Assembly: GCA_016210845.1 (NCBI GenBank)
Contig: JACQTK010000226.1
Coordinates: 1 to 35,315, forward strand
Length of the DNA: 35,315 nt
From: Acidobacteriota bacterium
GTDB lineage: Bacteria; Acidobacteriota; Vicinamibacteria; Vicinamibacterales; UBA2999
Reading direction: 5' to 3'
Within the stretch, counting starts at the first letter, position 1, and each line of letters opens with the position of its first letter. The notes beneath the pieces were generated by a model. That model had not been told where the DNA came from and ran no database searches. It saw only the letters and a program-made list of their open reading frames with translations. This document shows, piece by piece, positions 15,680 through 22,609 of the stretch. A program made the position numbers and the translations under genes.

Positions 15680-17106
15680 GGCTCGAATCGGGCGGGATCG
15701 AGCGTGCCCGTCGCGCGATGGAGCACCAGCCCGGCGAGCGCGCGCTGGACCTGCGCGTCGATGAGTCCCGACTGGGCCTGGAAGAGGTTGGTCTCGGCGT
15801 CGACGACGTCGAAGTTCCCCGCAATGCCGCGCTCGTACCGGATCTGCGCGAGGCGCAGCTGGCGCTCGGCCAGTGTCACGGCCTTGGATTGGATCTCGAT
15901 TGTGCTCGCGGTACGAATCCAGGCCCGGCACGCGCGGCGTACCTCCTCCGCTGCGCGCCGTTCGATGTCGATGGCGGCCTGTTCCGCCGCCCGGACGGAC
16001 ACGCCCGCGGCGGCGGCCGCCGCGGACTCGTCGCTGCGATCCAGGGCGTAGCTCGTCGACGCGCCCACGCGCCAGCCGTTGAACAGCTGCGCGAAGAGTG
16101 CGCTCGATGCCGCACCGAGGCCGCGCTGTGTGTATGTAGCGTCGACCGTCACCGGAGGCAACAGATTCCATCGCGCCACGCTCTGGGCTCGCCGGGCATC
16201 GGCCACGCGGTCGCGCGCCTCGCGCACGTCGAGCCGCGACCCGAGCGCCATCTGAACGAGGCCGTCCGCCGATTCGGGGACTGCCTCGCAGGACAACCCT
16301 GGCAGCGGGGCCGGCGCGATCGCGTCCAGAGGTGGCTGCCGGTCGTCGGCCACCTGCAGGTCGCTGTGGGACGGGCGGCCAAGCAGGAGCTTGAGGGAAT
16401 CGCGCGCCGTCTCCACGGCTTCCTGGTGGCTCACCAGTTCAGCCTCGGCCTGCGAGGCCAGCAGATCGGCGCGCAGCACGTCGAGCTCGCTGGCCAGCCC
16501 AACCCTCGCACGCGCCTCGGACGAGACGCGCAGCCTGACGGCCCGTTCCCGGGACCGCTCGGCGGCTTCGGCCAGGCGCGCGGCGCGCGTGACGGCGACG
16601 TACGTCTCCGCGACGGACACCACGAGCTGCTGGCGCGCCTCGCTGTATGCGCGGTCCGCGGACACGATGCCGCGGCGAGCGTCGGTGAGCTCGGCGGTGG
16701 CGGCGGCGCCGAAGCCGCGGAGGAGCGGCTGTGAGAGGCTGAACACGTAACCGTTGTCGCGAAGCTCGCTGCCGCCGCGTCCGTAGCGGTACGCGTTGAC
16801 GTCGAATCGGACATCCGCGCCGGTCGGGAAGCGTTTGCTCACGCCGAGGCCGACGTGGCGCTGCTCGACGCCGGTCGGGTCCGATCCCGCCTGGAAGGCG
16901 GGCGTGAGCTTGATGCCGAAGCGGGCCGCGGCCTGGCGCTCGCGAATCACGGCCAGCGTCCGGCCGTCGTCGGGTTGCCGGAGCACCGGGCTGGCCGCGA
17001 GCGCCTCGGCGACCGCCTGAGGCAGTGTCAACGGCGCTGATTGTGCGAATGCCAGTGCGCTGTGGGCCAGCACGAGCGACGCCGCCGGTACCAGGACGCG
17101 ACGCAT
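15676..17106 (-). CDS. TolC-type outer-membrane efflux protein
   Basis: The ATG at 17106 is preferred (a GTG at 17124 would overlap the upstream gene). It gives 476 residues with signal peptide MRRVLVPAASLVLAHSALAF then AQS. The two OEP halves are visible: LTLPQAVAEALAASPVLRQP, NGYVFSLSQPLLRGFGAAAT and the long helices to LLLGRP (~residue 260). The second half includes ALGSRLDVREARDRVADARR, LLPPVTVDATYTQRGLG, NGWRVGASTSYALDRSDESA, and RQLRLAQIRYERGIAGNFDV then VDAETNLFQAQSGLIDAQVQ. This is the canonical channel component of tripartite exporters. It lies 7 bp after the upstream gene and overlaps the adaptor start, so the three transport genes are translationally coupled. Confidence 0.9.
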   Translation of the reverse strand: MRRVLVPAASLVLAHSALAFAQSAPLTLPQAVAEALAASPVLRQPDDGRTLAVIRERQAAARFGIKLTPAFQAGSDPTGVEQRHVGLGVSKRFPTGADVRFDVNAYRYGRGGSELRDNGYVFSLSQPLLRGFGAAATAELTDARRGIVSADRAYSEARQQLVVSVAETYVAVTRAARLAEAAERSRERAVRLRVSSEARARVGLASELDVLRADLLASQAEAELVSHQEAVETARDSLKLLLGRPSHSDLQVADDRQPPLDAIAPAPLPGLSCEAVPESADGLVQMALGSRLDVREARDRVADARRAQSVARWNLLPPVTVDATYTQRGLGAASSALFAQLFNGWRVGASTSYALDRSDESAAAAAAGVSVRAAEQAAIDIERRAAEEVRRACRAWIRTASTIEIQSKAVTLAERQLRLAQIRYERGIAGNFDVVDAETNLFQAQSGLIDAQVQRALAGLVLHRATGTLDPARFEP

Positions 17107-17113
17107 CGGCCGG

Positions 17114-18295
17114 TCACTGACCACAACTGATTGGCGGCATGGCAGGCGTGATCGTCACGGCGGCAATCGATGTCGTGATCTGGTTTGGCAGGTAGATGCC
17201 CGCCTGGGTCTGCACCGGTGGACATGCGCTTCCTGTCTGGAGGCGCATGTTGATACCTCCGGCGAAGCTGCCCGTCGCAGCGGCGACGAATTGCCCAACG
17301 AACTGGCTCGGCGCGGTGACGAGGACATAGCTCGTACCGGGGACGAGCGGCGGCCCCGTGCGCACCTGCATGATTCCGGTGCACGTGCGCGTGTTGTTGA
17401 GTGCGCTCGGTGCCGTGCAGCTGAACTGCGATTGTGCCGCGACGAGGAGCTGGGAACTGGAGCCGCCACCGGAACCGCTCGAGCCTGAGCTCGAACCGCT
17501 CTGCGAGACCGAGTTGGCGCCCGCCCGCTCGGCCGCATCCAGCCCCACTTTTACCGCAACAGGAATACCGACGCCGGCCGCGACGATTGCGGCGATCGTG
17601 CCCGCCCCGATCCCTCCCCCGCCGGCCTGCGGCGGCCCGGCCGGCTGGGAAGGCTGGCTGGGCGCAGGATCGCGAAGGTCGACCGGATCGCCTGCGACAG
17701 ACCGGGCGCGATACACATAGTCGTTCATGCAGTTCACGGCTGCCGTGGTGCTCCCAATGGCCAGGCTCGTGGACTGCGAGGTCCAGCCCTGGAAGAGGTC
17801 GCGGGCGTCCCGCACGCGATTGATCGCCCCCTGCGTCCCCGAGTCGGCGAGCGACTCGATCCATCGGCGAAGCGCCTGGTTCTGCCTCATGGCGAAATCG
17901 AAGATGTTGCAGCCGCTGCCCGGCGTGAGGCACCGGAGCAGGTCCTCCATCGTGACGCCGTAGACCTGCGCTACTGAATCCCAGGCGGTGATTCGTGCCC
18001 GGTAGTCCTCGACTTCGGCGGCGCGCGCCAGCGTCGGAGGGGTCGTCGTGTCCAGAACGATGTCCTTGGCGTCGCCGATGACGACATCGATCGTGCTGTC
18101 GACGGCAAAATCAAGGCTCTGTCGTTCGATCTCCTGTTGAAGCGCCTGCGCTCGGCTCTGGAACTGATCGAGCTGCGCCACGCAGTCCGTACCGGCCTGG
18201 GCCGGCTCGGCCGTCCCTCCCGCGTGCGCGCGTGCGAGGGTCGAGACGATCCCCAATGGAACGACGGCGGCGATGGTTGGAATCTTGGCAGCCAT
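17114..18295 (-). CDS. Secreted protein of unknown function heading the export operon
   Basis: The ATG at 18295 follows GAGAGGA and gives 393 residues. The signal peptide is MAAKIPTIAAVVPLGIVSTL then ARAHAGG. Residues ~35-190 are helical and coiled-coil-like (DQFQSRAQALQQEIERQSLD, AAEVEDYRARITAWDSVAQV, FDFAMRQNQALRRWIESLAD). A Pro/Gln hinge precedes a Gly/Ala-rich hydrophobic segment at ~215-245 (GGGGIGAGTIAAIVAAGVGI), which could be a membrane span. Then comes a Ser/Gly-rich linker and a Cys-containing beta domain (SQFSCTAPSALNNTRTCTGI, TSYVLVTAPSQFVGQFVAAA). No named family is recognised. Its stop is 7 bp from the TolC start, so it may be a substrate or accessory of that exporter. Confidence 0.65.
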   Translation of the reverse strand: MAAKIPTIAAVVPLGIVSTLARAHAGGTAEPAQAGTDCVAQLDQFQSRAQALQQEIERQSLDFAVDSTIDVVIGDAKDIVLDTTTPPTLARAAEVEDYRARITAWDSVAQVYGVTMEDLLRCLTPGSGCNIFDFAMRQNQALRRWIESLADSGTQGAINRVRDARDLFQGWTSQSTSLAIGSTTAAVNCMNDYVYRARSVAGDPVDLRDPAPSQPSQPAGPPQAGGGGIGAGTIAAIVAAGVGIPVAVKVGLDAAERAGANSVSQSGSSSGSSGSGGGSSSQLLVAAQSQFSCTAPSALNNTRTCTGIMQVRTGPPLVPGTSYVLVTAPSQFVGQFVAAATGSFAGGINMRLQTGSACPPVQTQAGIYLPNQITTSIAAVTITPAMPPISCGQ

Positions 18296-18638
18296 GGAGT
18301 CCTCTCTCTGTGTTCCAGCGCCCGCTCCGGGCCGAATCAGCGGCGCGAGCCAGCCGGCGCGGGTCCCGGAAGCCCGCATTCGCTGCTGAAGATGCGCCGC
18401 CTTTCCACGGGCGTCGACGCCTTCTCCCTCATCTCGGCGATGGCTTCGTCAGGATCCATGACTCGAATGACGACCCGAGTGATGAATCCTTCCCCGGACT
18501 GATGAATCCTTCCCCGGACGCGCGAAGGTAGTACGTTCTCCACAGCACTCTTTGCCTCCCGCCTCCGTTGAACTGCCGGGGCCACCTCACTAGTAGCCGG
18601 GGCCGACCGGCCGGTCTAGGACGTTCTTGCGGTCCACC
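18296..18638. other. Intergenic region with a short tandem repeat; no supported gene
   Basis: About 340 bp between the start of the export operon and the 3' end of the AraC gene. A minus-strand frame (18585-18337, ~82 codons, with VVIRVMDPDEAIAEMREKAS) has no recognisable family and crosses a tandem repeat; I do not call it. The segment probably contains the operon promoter. Confidence 0.4.
18481..18519 (+). repeat. 20-bp tandem repeat, two copies
   Basis: GATGAATCCTTCCCCGGACT at 18481-18500 is repeated at 18501-18519 without its last base. The copies are otherwise identical, suggesting a recent slippage duplication in the upstream region of the export operon. Confidence 0.85.
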
Positions 18639-19580
18639 TCAGTTCGTCATCCGGGGAAGTGTCGATACGCTCGATGCTTTCGCGTACTGAACCGGCGTCA
18701 CGCCCCAGCAGCGGTTGAAGTGCTTTCCAAGATGGCTCTGGTCGAAAAAGCCCACGTCGATCGCGCGCGGCTCGACGCCGGCTCGCAGTGCTCGGCGCGC
18801 CGCAGCCGCCCGGAGCTGCGTCTGGTACGCGTGCGCCGAAATCCCGTACGTTCGAGTGAAGACGTGCGCGAAATGGAACCGGCTGAGACGGCTGACCGCC
18901 GCGAGGTCGGCCAGGCGGACCGGCTCCGCGACGTGGGCCTCCAGGTACTCACGCGCGCGGCGCACGCCAGGATGGACGCCAGCCGGCGGGCGCGCGGGCG
19001 CGCGCTCCGCGCAGGTCTCGAGGATCAGGCGCAGACACACGGCCAGCCTGCTTTCCTGCTCGAGGACGGGCGCCCCATGCCTCAACGCGTCGTAGAAGCG
19101 GCAAAAGGCCGCGAGCAGCGCCGGATCGGCCGTCAGCGCAACTCTCAGATGCGGCACGGCGGCGCCGCCCAACTCCGAGGCGGCGTCACACAGGAGGGAC
19201 GGGTCGAGAAACGCGACCCAAAAATTCAGCGCCCCGCTCACGCGCGTATTGACGTGCGGCTCGCCGGGTTCCTCGGCACTGACCACGCCCACCCGGTACG
19301 TGAACTCGCTGTGGCGATACCGCCACGAGGCACAGGAGGTGGGCGTGTTGCCGCCGCGCGAGGGAGGGACGACGCAAAACGTGTAGGTGTCTGGAATCGT
19401 GCGCCAGATTCGTCCCGAGTGCTGCGCCACCATCAGCTCGAGACCGGGAAGCGTCGACGCGCGCCAGAACCTGATCTTCTCGCGGGGCGCCCGGGAGTCG
19501 AGTGCGCCAACCTCCACAGCCGCTGTGGGTTGCACCTCCGTCCGGCCTGGTGGGCGAGCGAGGACAGTCCCTGGCGTCAC
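18639..19580 (-). CDS. AraC-family transcriptional regulator
   Basis: 313 residues. The N-terminal ~180 residues resemble an AraC cupin-type ligand domain (FWRASTLPGLELMVAQHSGR, YTFCVVPPSRGGNTPTSCAS, RVGVVSAEEPGEPHVNTRVS). The C-terminal ~100 residues hold the double HTH: REYLEAHVAEPVRLADLAAV then SRLSRFHFAHVFTRTYGISA and HAYQTQLRAAAARRALRAG, followed by IDVGFFDQSHLGKHFNRCWG and VTPVQYAK, the signature second HTH. It is divergent from the interrupted HTH-membrane regulator gene, sharing a 97-bp intergenic region with a conserved 63-bp element. Target and ligand are unknown. Confidence 0.9.
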   Translation of the reverse strand: MTPGTVLARPPGRTEVQPTAAVEVGALDSRAPREKIRFWRASTLPGLELMVAQHSGRIWRTIPDTYTFCVVPPSRGGNTPTSCASWRYRHSEFTYRVGVVSAEEPGEPHVNTRVSGALNFWVAFLDPSLLCDAASELGGAAVPHLRVALTADPALLAAFCRFYDALRHGAPVLEQESRLAVCLRLILETCAERAPARPPAGVHPGVRRAREYLEAHVAEPVRLADLAAVSRLSRFHFAHVFTRTYGISAHAYQTQLRAAAARRALRAGVEPRAIDVGFFDQSHLGKHFNRCWGVTPVQYAKASSVSTLPRMTN

Positions 19581-19607
19581 GCTGAGAACCCCCGTTGAAG
19601 GTGCGCC

Positions 19608-19670
19608 GAGGATGCGTGTACGCTACCGGGCAGCTCAATCGGCAAATGCGGGCATAAGCGCCCATCGGCG
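19608..19670. promoter_or_regulatory. 63-bp conserved element, copy A, in the AraC/HTH-regulator divergent promoter
   Basis: Aligns without gaps to 24704-24766 with about 53 of 63 identities by hand count. The core on the plus strand is AGCTCAANCGNCAAAT followed by NCGGGCATAAGC and CCATCGGCG. Its minus strand contains the TTGCCGATTGAGC motif (19645-19633). Both copies lie between divergently transcribed genes. The minus strand also reads as a short peptide, MGAYARICRLSC here and MAAYARICRLSC in the other copy, so a leader peptide is a possible alternative to a pure operator. Confidence 0.55.
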
Positions 19671-20193
19671 GACTCTCATGGCTCACGCGCCTGGAAACGG
19701 GGCGGACCGTCTGGATTCCTGGAAGGCCATCGCCGTCTACCTGCATCGCGACGAGCGGACGGTCCGACGATGGGAGCGGCAGCTGGGACTGCCGATCCGG
19801 CGAGTGCCCGGCGGACGCGGCACCTCGGTGTTCGCGTACACCTCCGAGATCGAAGCCTGGCTCAAGGCCACGCCGCCGCCTGCCTCTCCACCAAGGGTCA
19901 TGCGTCCGGCCTGGCGGGTTCCGACAGTGGTCCTCGGTTGCGGGCTGCTCGCCGTGGGCGTGGTCTGGCGGGTGGTGGCGGACTCGACCGCGTATGCGCC
20001 GCCCGTGCGCGTGGAGGTGACGGCCTCGGGCCTCGTGGCCCGCGACGCCGTGGACGCCGAGCAATGGCGGTATGCGTTTCCCACCGAGGAGCGAGTGTTC
20101 CTGCTCGACCACCGGCCGACGGCCGTCGTCGACGGCGGGAGCCCCGCCGTCTTCGCGGCGACGGCGTTTCGCCTCCGCCGAGCCGACGATGCC

Positions 20194-20201
20194 GTCCAGG
20201 G
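20194..20201 (+). repeat. Left target-site duplication GTCCAGGG
   Basis: Eight bases identical to 23480-23487, directly outside the two terminal inverted repeats. They mark the insertion point in the regulator gene. Eight or nine bp is the usual range for IS1-family insertions. Confidence 0.85.
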
Positions 20202-20224
20202 GGTGGTGTCTCAGTCAGGGTGAG
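20202..20224 (+). repeat. Left terminal inverted repeat (IRL)
   Basis: Begins GGTGGTGTCTCAGTCAGGGT. Compared with the inverted right end it has about 18 of 23 identical positions, the first 14 differing only at position 4. Confidence 0.8.
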
Positions 20225-20234
20225 TGACTGATGC

Positions 20235-20495
20235 TCAGCCTTCTTCGTGGGTGTCGTTCCAGCATTTTGAATGAGAACCATCGGGCTGGGATTCAGTCCC
20301 GGAGATGGGCATCGCCGACGCCGCTGAAACCGTGCGACTGATAACAATCAGATCGTTAAGCTGGTAAGGCTCGCCGCATTGGACGCATCGCCCATTGCGT
20401 TCGGCGACCGTCACGTCACCATCTGACCGCTTGCCCCTAGGCGATGGACGCGGCGGTGACTGTGGCTCCCTTGGCTTCTTCGGGTCGTAAATCAT
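20235..20495 (-). CDS. Small passenger protein with a Cys-x2-Cys motif
   Basis: The ATG at 20495 (MIYDPKKPREPQSPPRPSPR) gives about 86 residues, preceded by AGGGAA at a slightly long distance. A Pro/Arg/Ser-rich, probably disordered N-terminus is followed by RCVQCGEPYQLNDLIVIS and a C-terminal HSKCWND. The C-x2-C with a later Cys/His pair suggests a small zinc-ribbon-like fold. I do not recognise a family. It is divergent from the small basic protein gene, their starts 44 bp apart, and ends ten bases from the left inverted repeat region. Confidence 0.5.
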   Translation of the reverse strand: MIYDPKKPREPQSPPRPSPRGKRSDGDVTVAERNGRCVQCGEPYQLNDLIVISRTVSAASAMPISGTESQPDGSHSKCWNDTHEEG

Positions 20496-20520
20496 GGCTT
20501 GGTCTTCCCTGAGAAATGTT

Positions 20521-20538
20521 ATGCTTAGCGCAAAGCAT
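20521..20538. promoter_or_regulatory. Palindrome ATGCTTAGCGCAAAGCAT between two divergent passenger genes
   Basis: An 18-bp near-perfect inverted repeat (ATGCTT/AAGCAT arms around AGCGCA) lies immediately before the ATG at 20539 and 25 bp upstream of the minus-strand start at 20495. Its minus strand contains GCGCTAAGCATAA when extended; a matching ACGCTAAGCATAA occurs in the transposase promoter at 22578-22590. It is a candidate operator for both; function is inferred. Confidence 0.5.
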
Positions 20539-20787
20539 ATGCCCAAGGGTCCCAAAGGTCAAAAGCGCCCTGCCGATGTTATCTCGAACGCTGTGCGCGT
20601 GATGAAGATCGCCACGGGCGAAATCGAAGAGTCTGATGTAACGGTTACATCTGGGGGCAAGAACAAGGCAGCAATGGAGCTTGGCCGGAAGGGTGGCCTG
20701 GCCAGGGCGAAGAGTTTGAGCAAGGCGCGCAGGGTCGAAATAGCGCGGAAGGCTGCTAAAAAACTATGGAGGACGCGGAAAGCCTGA
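20539..20787 (+). CDS. Small basic protein of the type often annotated RNA-binding (passenger gene)
   Basis: About 82 residues from the ATG at 20539 (an in-frame ATG at 20494 would overlap the divergent gene). The sequence MPKGPKGQKRPADVISNAVR then VMKIATGEIEES is followed by a short variable linker and NKAAMELGRKGGLARAKSLS with KARRVEIARKAAKKLW. This GRKGG-x-ARA-x-L-s-x-ERR-x-EIA-x-KAA-x-x-RW layout is widespread in small proteins labelled RNA-binding or histone-like without proof. The high Lys/Arg content fits nucleic-acid binding. No conventional ribosome site is present because the palindrome abuts the ATG. It might regulate the element or its cargo. Confidence 0.6.
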   Translation: MPKGPKGQKRPADVISNAVRVMKIATGEIEESDVTVTSGGKNKAAMELGRKGGLARAKSLSKARRVEIARKAAKKLWRTRKA

Positions 20788-20799
20788 CCGCTCGACGAG

Positions 20800-21246
20800 T
20801 TAAATCGGCGCTTGCCTGGGCCGTTTCAAGAACCTCACCGGCGCTCCGTAGGCATCACAATTCACGGCCTCGACGTCGTTATGTTCAATGTCCTCAAGCC
20901 TTCCAAGTTTGCTCGTCCATGAACCAGACGATAGCTGCCTCGCCATGTGTGTTGGCATACCTGATGGGAGCGCGAAGATCGCGACCTTCTCATATCCATC
21001 TTCCAGCGTCGAGTCCACGCACGGTACATAGCCAAACATCCCAAAGACCTCAACGAATGCGTCGATTGTCTGGTCGCGCCTGACGCCTGGGGGCCAATAT
21101 CCATCTGGATGCGGCCACCAGATGTCGCGCGGAGCAATATTCGCTGCCCAACAGATACAGTTGTACTTTTGGTTTCGGTGACTGGTATAACGGTGTTCAG
21201 AATGCCTGAGACGCGGGAAGATCTTCTTCAGTCTCGTGACAGGCAT
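20800..21246 (-). CDS. DUF7689-like hypothetical protein (passenger operon, gene 3)
   Basis: 148 residues. The recognisable core is YNCICWAANIAPRDIWWPHP then GYWPPGVRRDQTIDAFVEVF, a GYVPC-x-D-STLEDGYEKVAIFA strand pair, and PTHMARQLSSGSWTSKLGRL with EDIEHN. The N-C-x-W-A start and the later H-A-R-Q-L and S-K-L-G segments recall cysteine/histidine hydrolase-like folds (a papain-type order Cys then His), but this is only a pattern. The family is known to me as DUF7689, without known function. It starts 12 bp after the stop of the 21735-21259 gene, so it is the last gene of a three-gene operon. Confidence 0.65.
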   Translation of the reverse strand: MPVTRLKKIFPRLRHSEHRYTSHRNQKYNCICWAANIAPRDIWWPHPDGYWPPGVRRDQTIDAFVEVFGMFGYVPCVDSTLEDGYEKVAIFALPSGMPTHMARQLSSGSWTSKLGRLEDIEHNDVEAVNCDAYGAPVRFLKRPRQAPI

Positions 21247-21258
21247 TTAGCAATGGGA

Positions 21259-21735
21259 TCAGAGAATGCCGCGCTCAAGACCCCATCGCAGCCAAGCGTC
21301 TCTCATCTTGTGCATGTTGCCCGCATCTTCCGGGCGCACAGGATTCTGACCGGTTATTGCTCTCAACGCGACGAACCAGAAGTCGGGCTGTTGTCCCAAC
21401 CGCCGGAGAATAAAAGGCAGCGCTGCCGGTCCCAGACCGATAATTCGCAGGTAGTTTGAATTCTGAGCCGCCTGCGACGGCGATGATAGATGCGCTGTTT
21501 CGCGCGCCCATCGGCCAGCAAGTTCATTGAACGTTCTGGCTAGTTCATGCCCTGCAACGATTCGTGGGATACGTCTCCTCGTTCGTTGGACTTGGCCTAG
21601 ATACTGGCGTTCGAGTACGGCTATCTCCCTTCCGCGCTTTCCGCGGTAGGCAACGAGATTGGACGAACGCTGCTGCTCGGGCAGCCATCGCTGCACATCT
21701 GAGAGCATGGGGTGGCGACATGAGTCCGTAATCAT
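21259..21735 (-). CDS. Conserved hypothetical protein (passenger operon, gene 2)
   Basis: 158 residues from ATG 21735. The conserved core is ETAHLSSPSQAAQNSNYLRI then IGLGPAALPFILRRLGQQPD, FWFVALRAITGQNPVRPEDA and MRDAWLRWGLERG. This family occurs widely next to DUF7689 genes, by my recollection, and has no assigned function. The helical, repeat-like pattern GLGPAALPFILRRL resembles a single HEAT-like unit, so a protein-binding partner role is plausible. It is spaced 14 bp from the gene upstream and 12 bp from the gene downstream. Confidence 0.6.
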   Translation of the reverse strand: MITDSCRHPMLSDVQRWLPEQQRSSNLVAYRGKRGREIAVLERQYLGQVQRTRRRIPRIVAGHELARTFNELAGRWARETAHLSSPSQAAQNSNYLRIIGLGPAALPFILRRLGQQPDFWFVALRAITGQNPVRPEDAGNMHKMRDAWLRWGLERGIL

Positions 21736-21749
21736 TGCTACGCCCTCAG

Positions 21750-22418
21750 TCAGTCTGAATCGATCGGTTCAAGTTGAGCTCTTGTTAGGAACCGATGCAA
21801 GGTCTCAGTCTTGGCTTTTGCGCGTTCCAGGATCTCACTGAGCGTGTCCAGATCGTCACGGTCGAGAGCGACGAAGAAGCTGCGCAAAGCTGGGCCGTGA
21901 TGGTATGTCAGCCTAAGCGTATTGACGATCACTGCTGTGCTGGGCGGAGACAAGACATCAGAACCGAACACTGGTCTGACGTCGGTGATTACCCTCGCCT
22001 GACAAAACGTGTTTTCATTCTCGATGCGCAACGACCGCGCTTTAGCTGGCGTGTCAATGCTACGTATAGCAAGCAACGCTTTGAGCGTCCCTCGCAATGT
22101 CTGTTGTTCCGTCTCGCTCAAAACGACGTCGTCACCGACGCCCATTGCCTCAGCGACATCCGCGATGAACCGCTCTGTCGGGATTTCGGCCACGGCCTTC
22201 ACGACGGCGAGTTGGCGCAGGGATTCCACAATAGTCCTAACGTCTCCCGACTCGATCGTTTTGATCTGTTGAGAGGCCTCTGACACGAGATCATCAAGAC
22301 TGATGCTTAGGGAGGCTTTCTCTAAAAGTCTGACAAGTTCCGTGACAGAGCCAGCATCCAGTCGCGCCAGCTGGGCGAGAGCCGGTCGCGCTTCGTCGGG
22401 TATGTTCAGGTTCGGCAT
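21750..22418 (-). CDS. Conserved hypothetical protein (passenger operon, gene 1)
   Basis: The ATG at 22418 gives 222 residues (a TTG at 22427 is possible). The N-terminal half is helical (MPNLNIPDEARPALAQLARL, VTELVRLLEKASLSISLDDL). The C-terminal half contains a beta-rich conserved block: ENTFCQARVITDVRPVFGSD, AVIVNTLRLTYHHGPALRSF and FVALDRDDLDTLSEILERAK. I have seen this second block in uncharacterised proteins, but no function is known. It is the first gene of a three-gene minus-strand operon and is divergent from the transposase, with ~190 bp between. A link to defence or element maintenance is possible only by context. Confidence 0.55.
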   Translation of the reverse strand: MPNLNIPDEARPALAQLARLDAGSVTELVRLLEKASLSISLDDLVSEASQQIKTIESGDVRTIVESLRQLAVVKAVAEIPTERFIADVAEAMGVGDDVVLSETEQQTLRGTLKALLAIRSIDTPAKARSLRIENENTFCQARVITDVRPVFGSDVLSPPSTAVIVNTLRLTYHHGPALRSFFVALDRDDLDTLSEILERAKAKTETLHRFLTRAQLEPIDSD

Positions 22419-22551
22419 TAGGCGCAACCAGACCGCCGGCTGGTCCTTCGGTCTGAGGTCTGCTACGTGATACTAGCATCTCTAGCCGCAATCTCGGGTC
22501 GGGCCTAAAGTTCAGATCCGGGGCTCACCCTCCTGACATGAACACCAATCC

Positions 22552-22570
22552 CAATTTAACTGACACTATT
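22552..22570 (+). repeat. Internal degenerate copy of the right inverted repeat
   Basis: CAATTTAACTGACACTATT resembles the right end CAGTCAAACTGAGACACTACC in the same orientation (about 14 of 19 positions, with a 2-base gap). It lies just upstream of the transposase promoter. The cargo block 20202-22570 is therefore bracketed by its own pair of inverted IS-end-like sequences. Confidence 0.45.
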
Positions 22571-22573
22571 TAC

Positions 22574-22602
22574 TTGACGCTAAGCATAAAAGTTCATATC
22601 AT
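22574..22602 (+). promoter_or_regulatory. Transposase promoter candidate
   Basis: TTGACG at 22574-22579 and TATCAT at 22597-22602 are separated by 17 bp. Transcription would begin at about 22609, almost at the ATG (22610), so the mRNA may be leaderless and poorly translated. The spacer contains CTAAGCATAA, shared with the promoter region of the small passenger gene at 20495. Confidence 0.5.
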
Positions 22603-22609
22603 CAGGGAC

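Noticed and set aside
18337-18585. 82-codon minus frame upstream of the export operon
   Set aside because: No family resemblance, no clear ribosome site, and it crosses a fresh tandem duplication.
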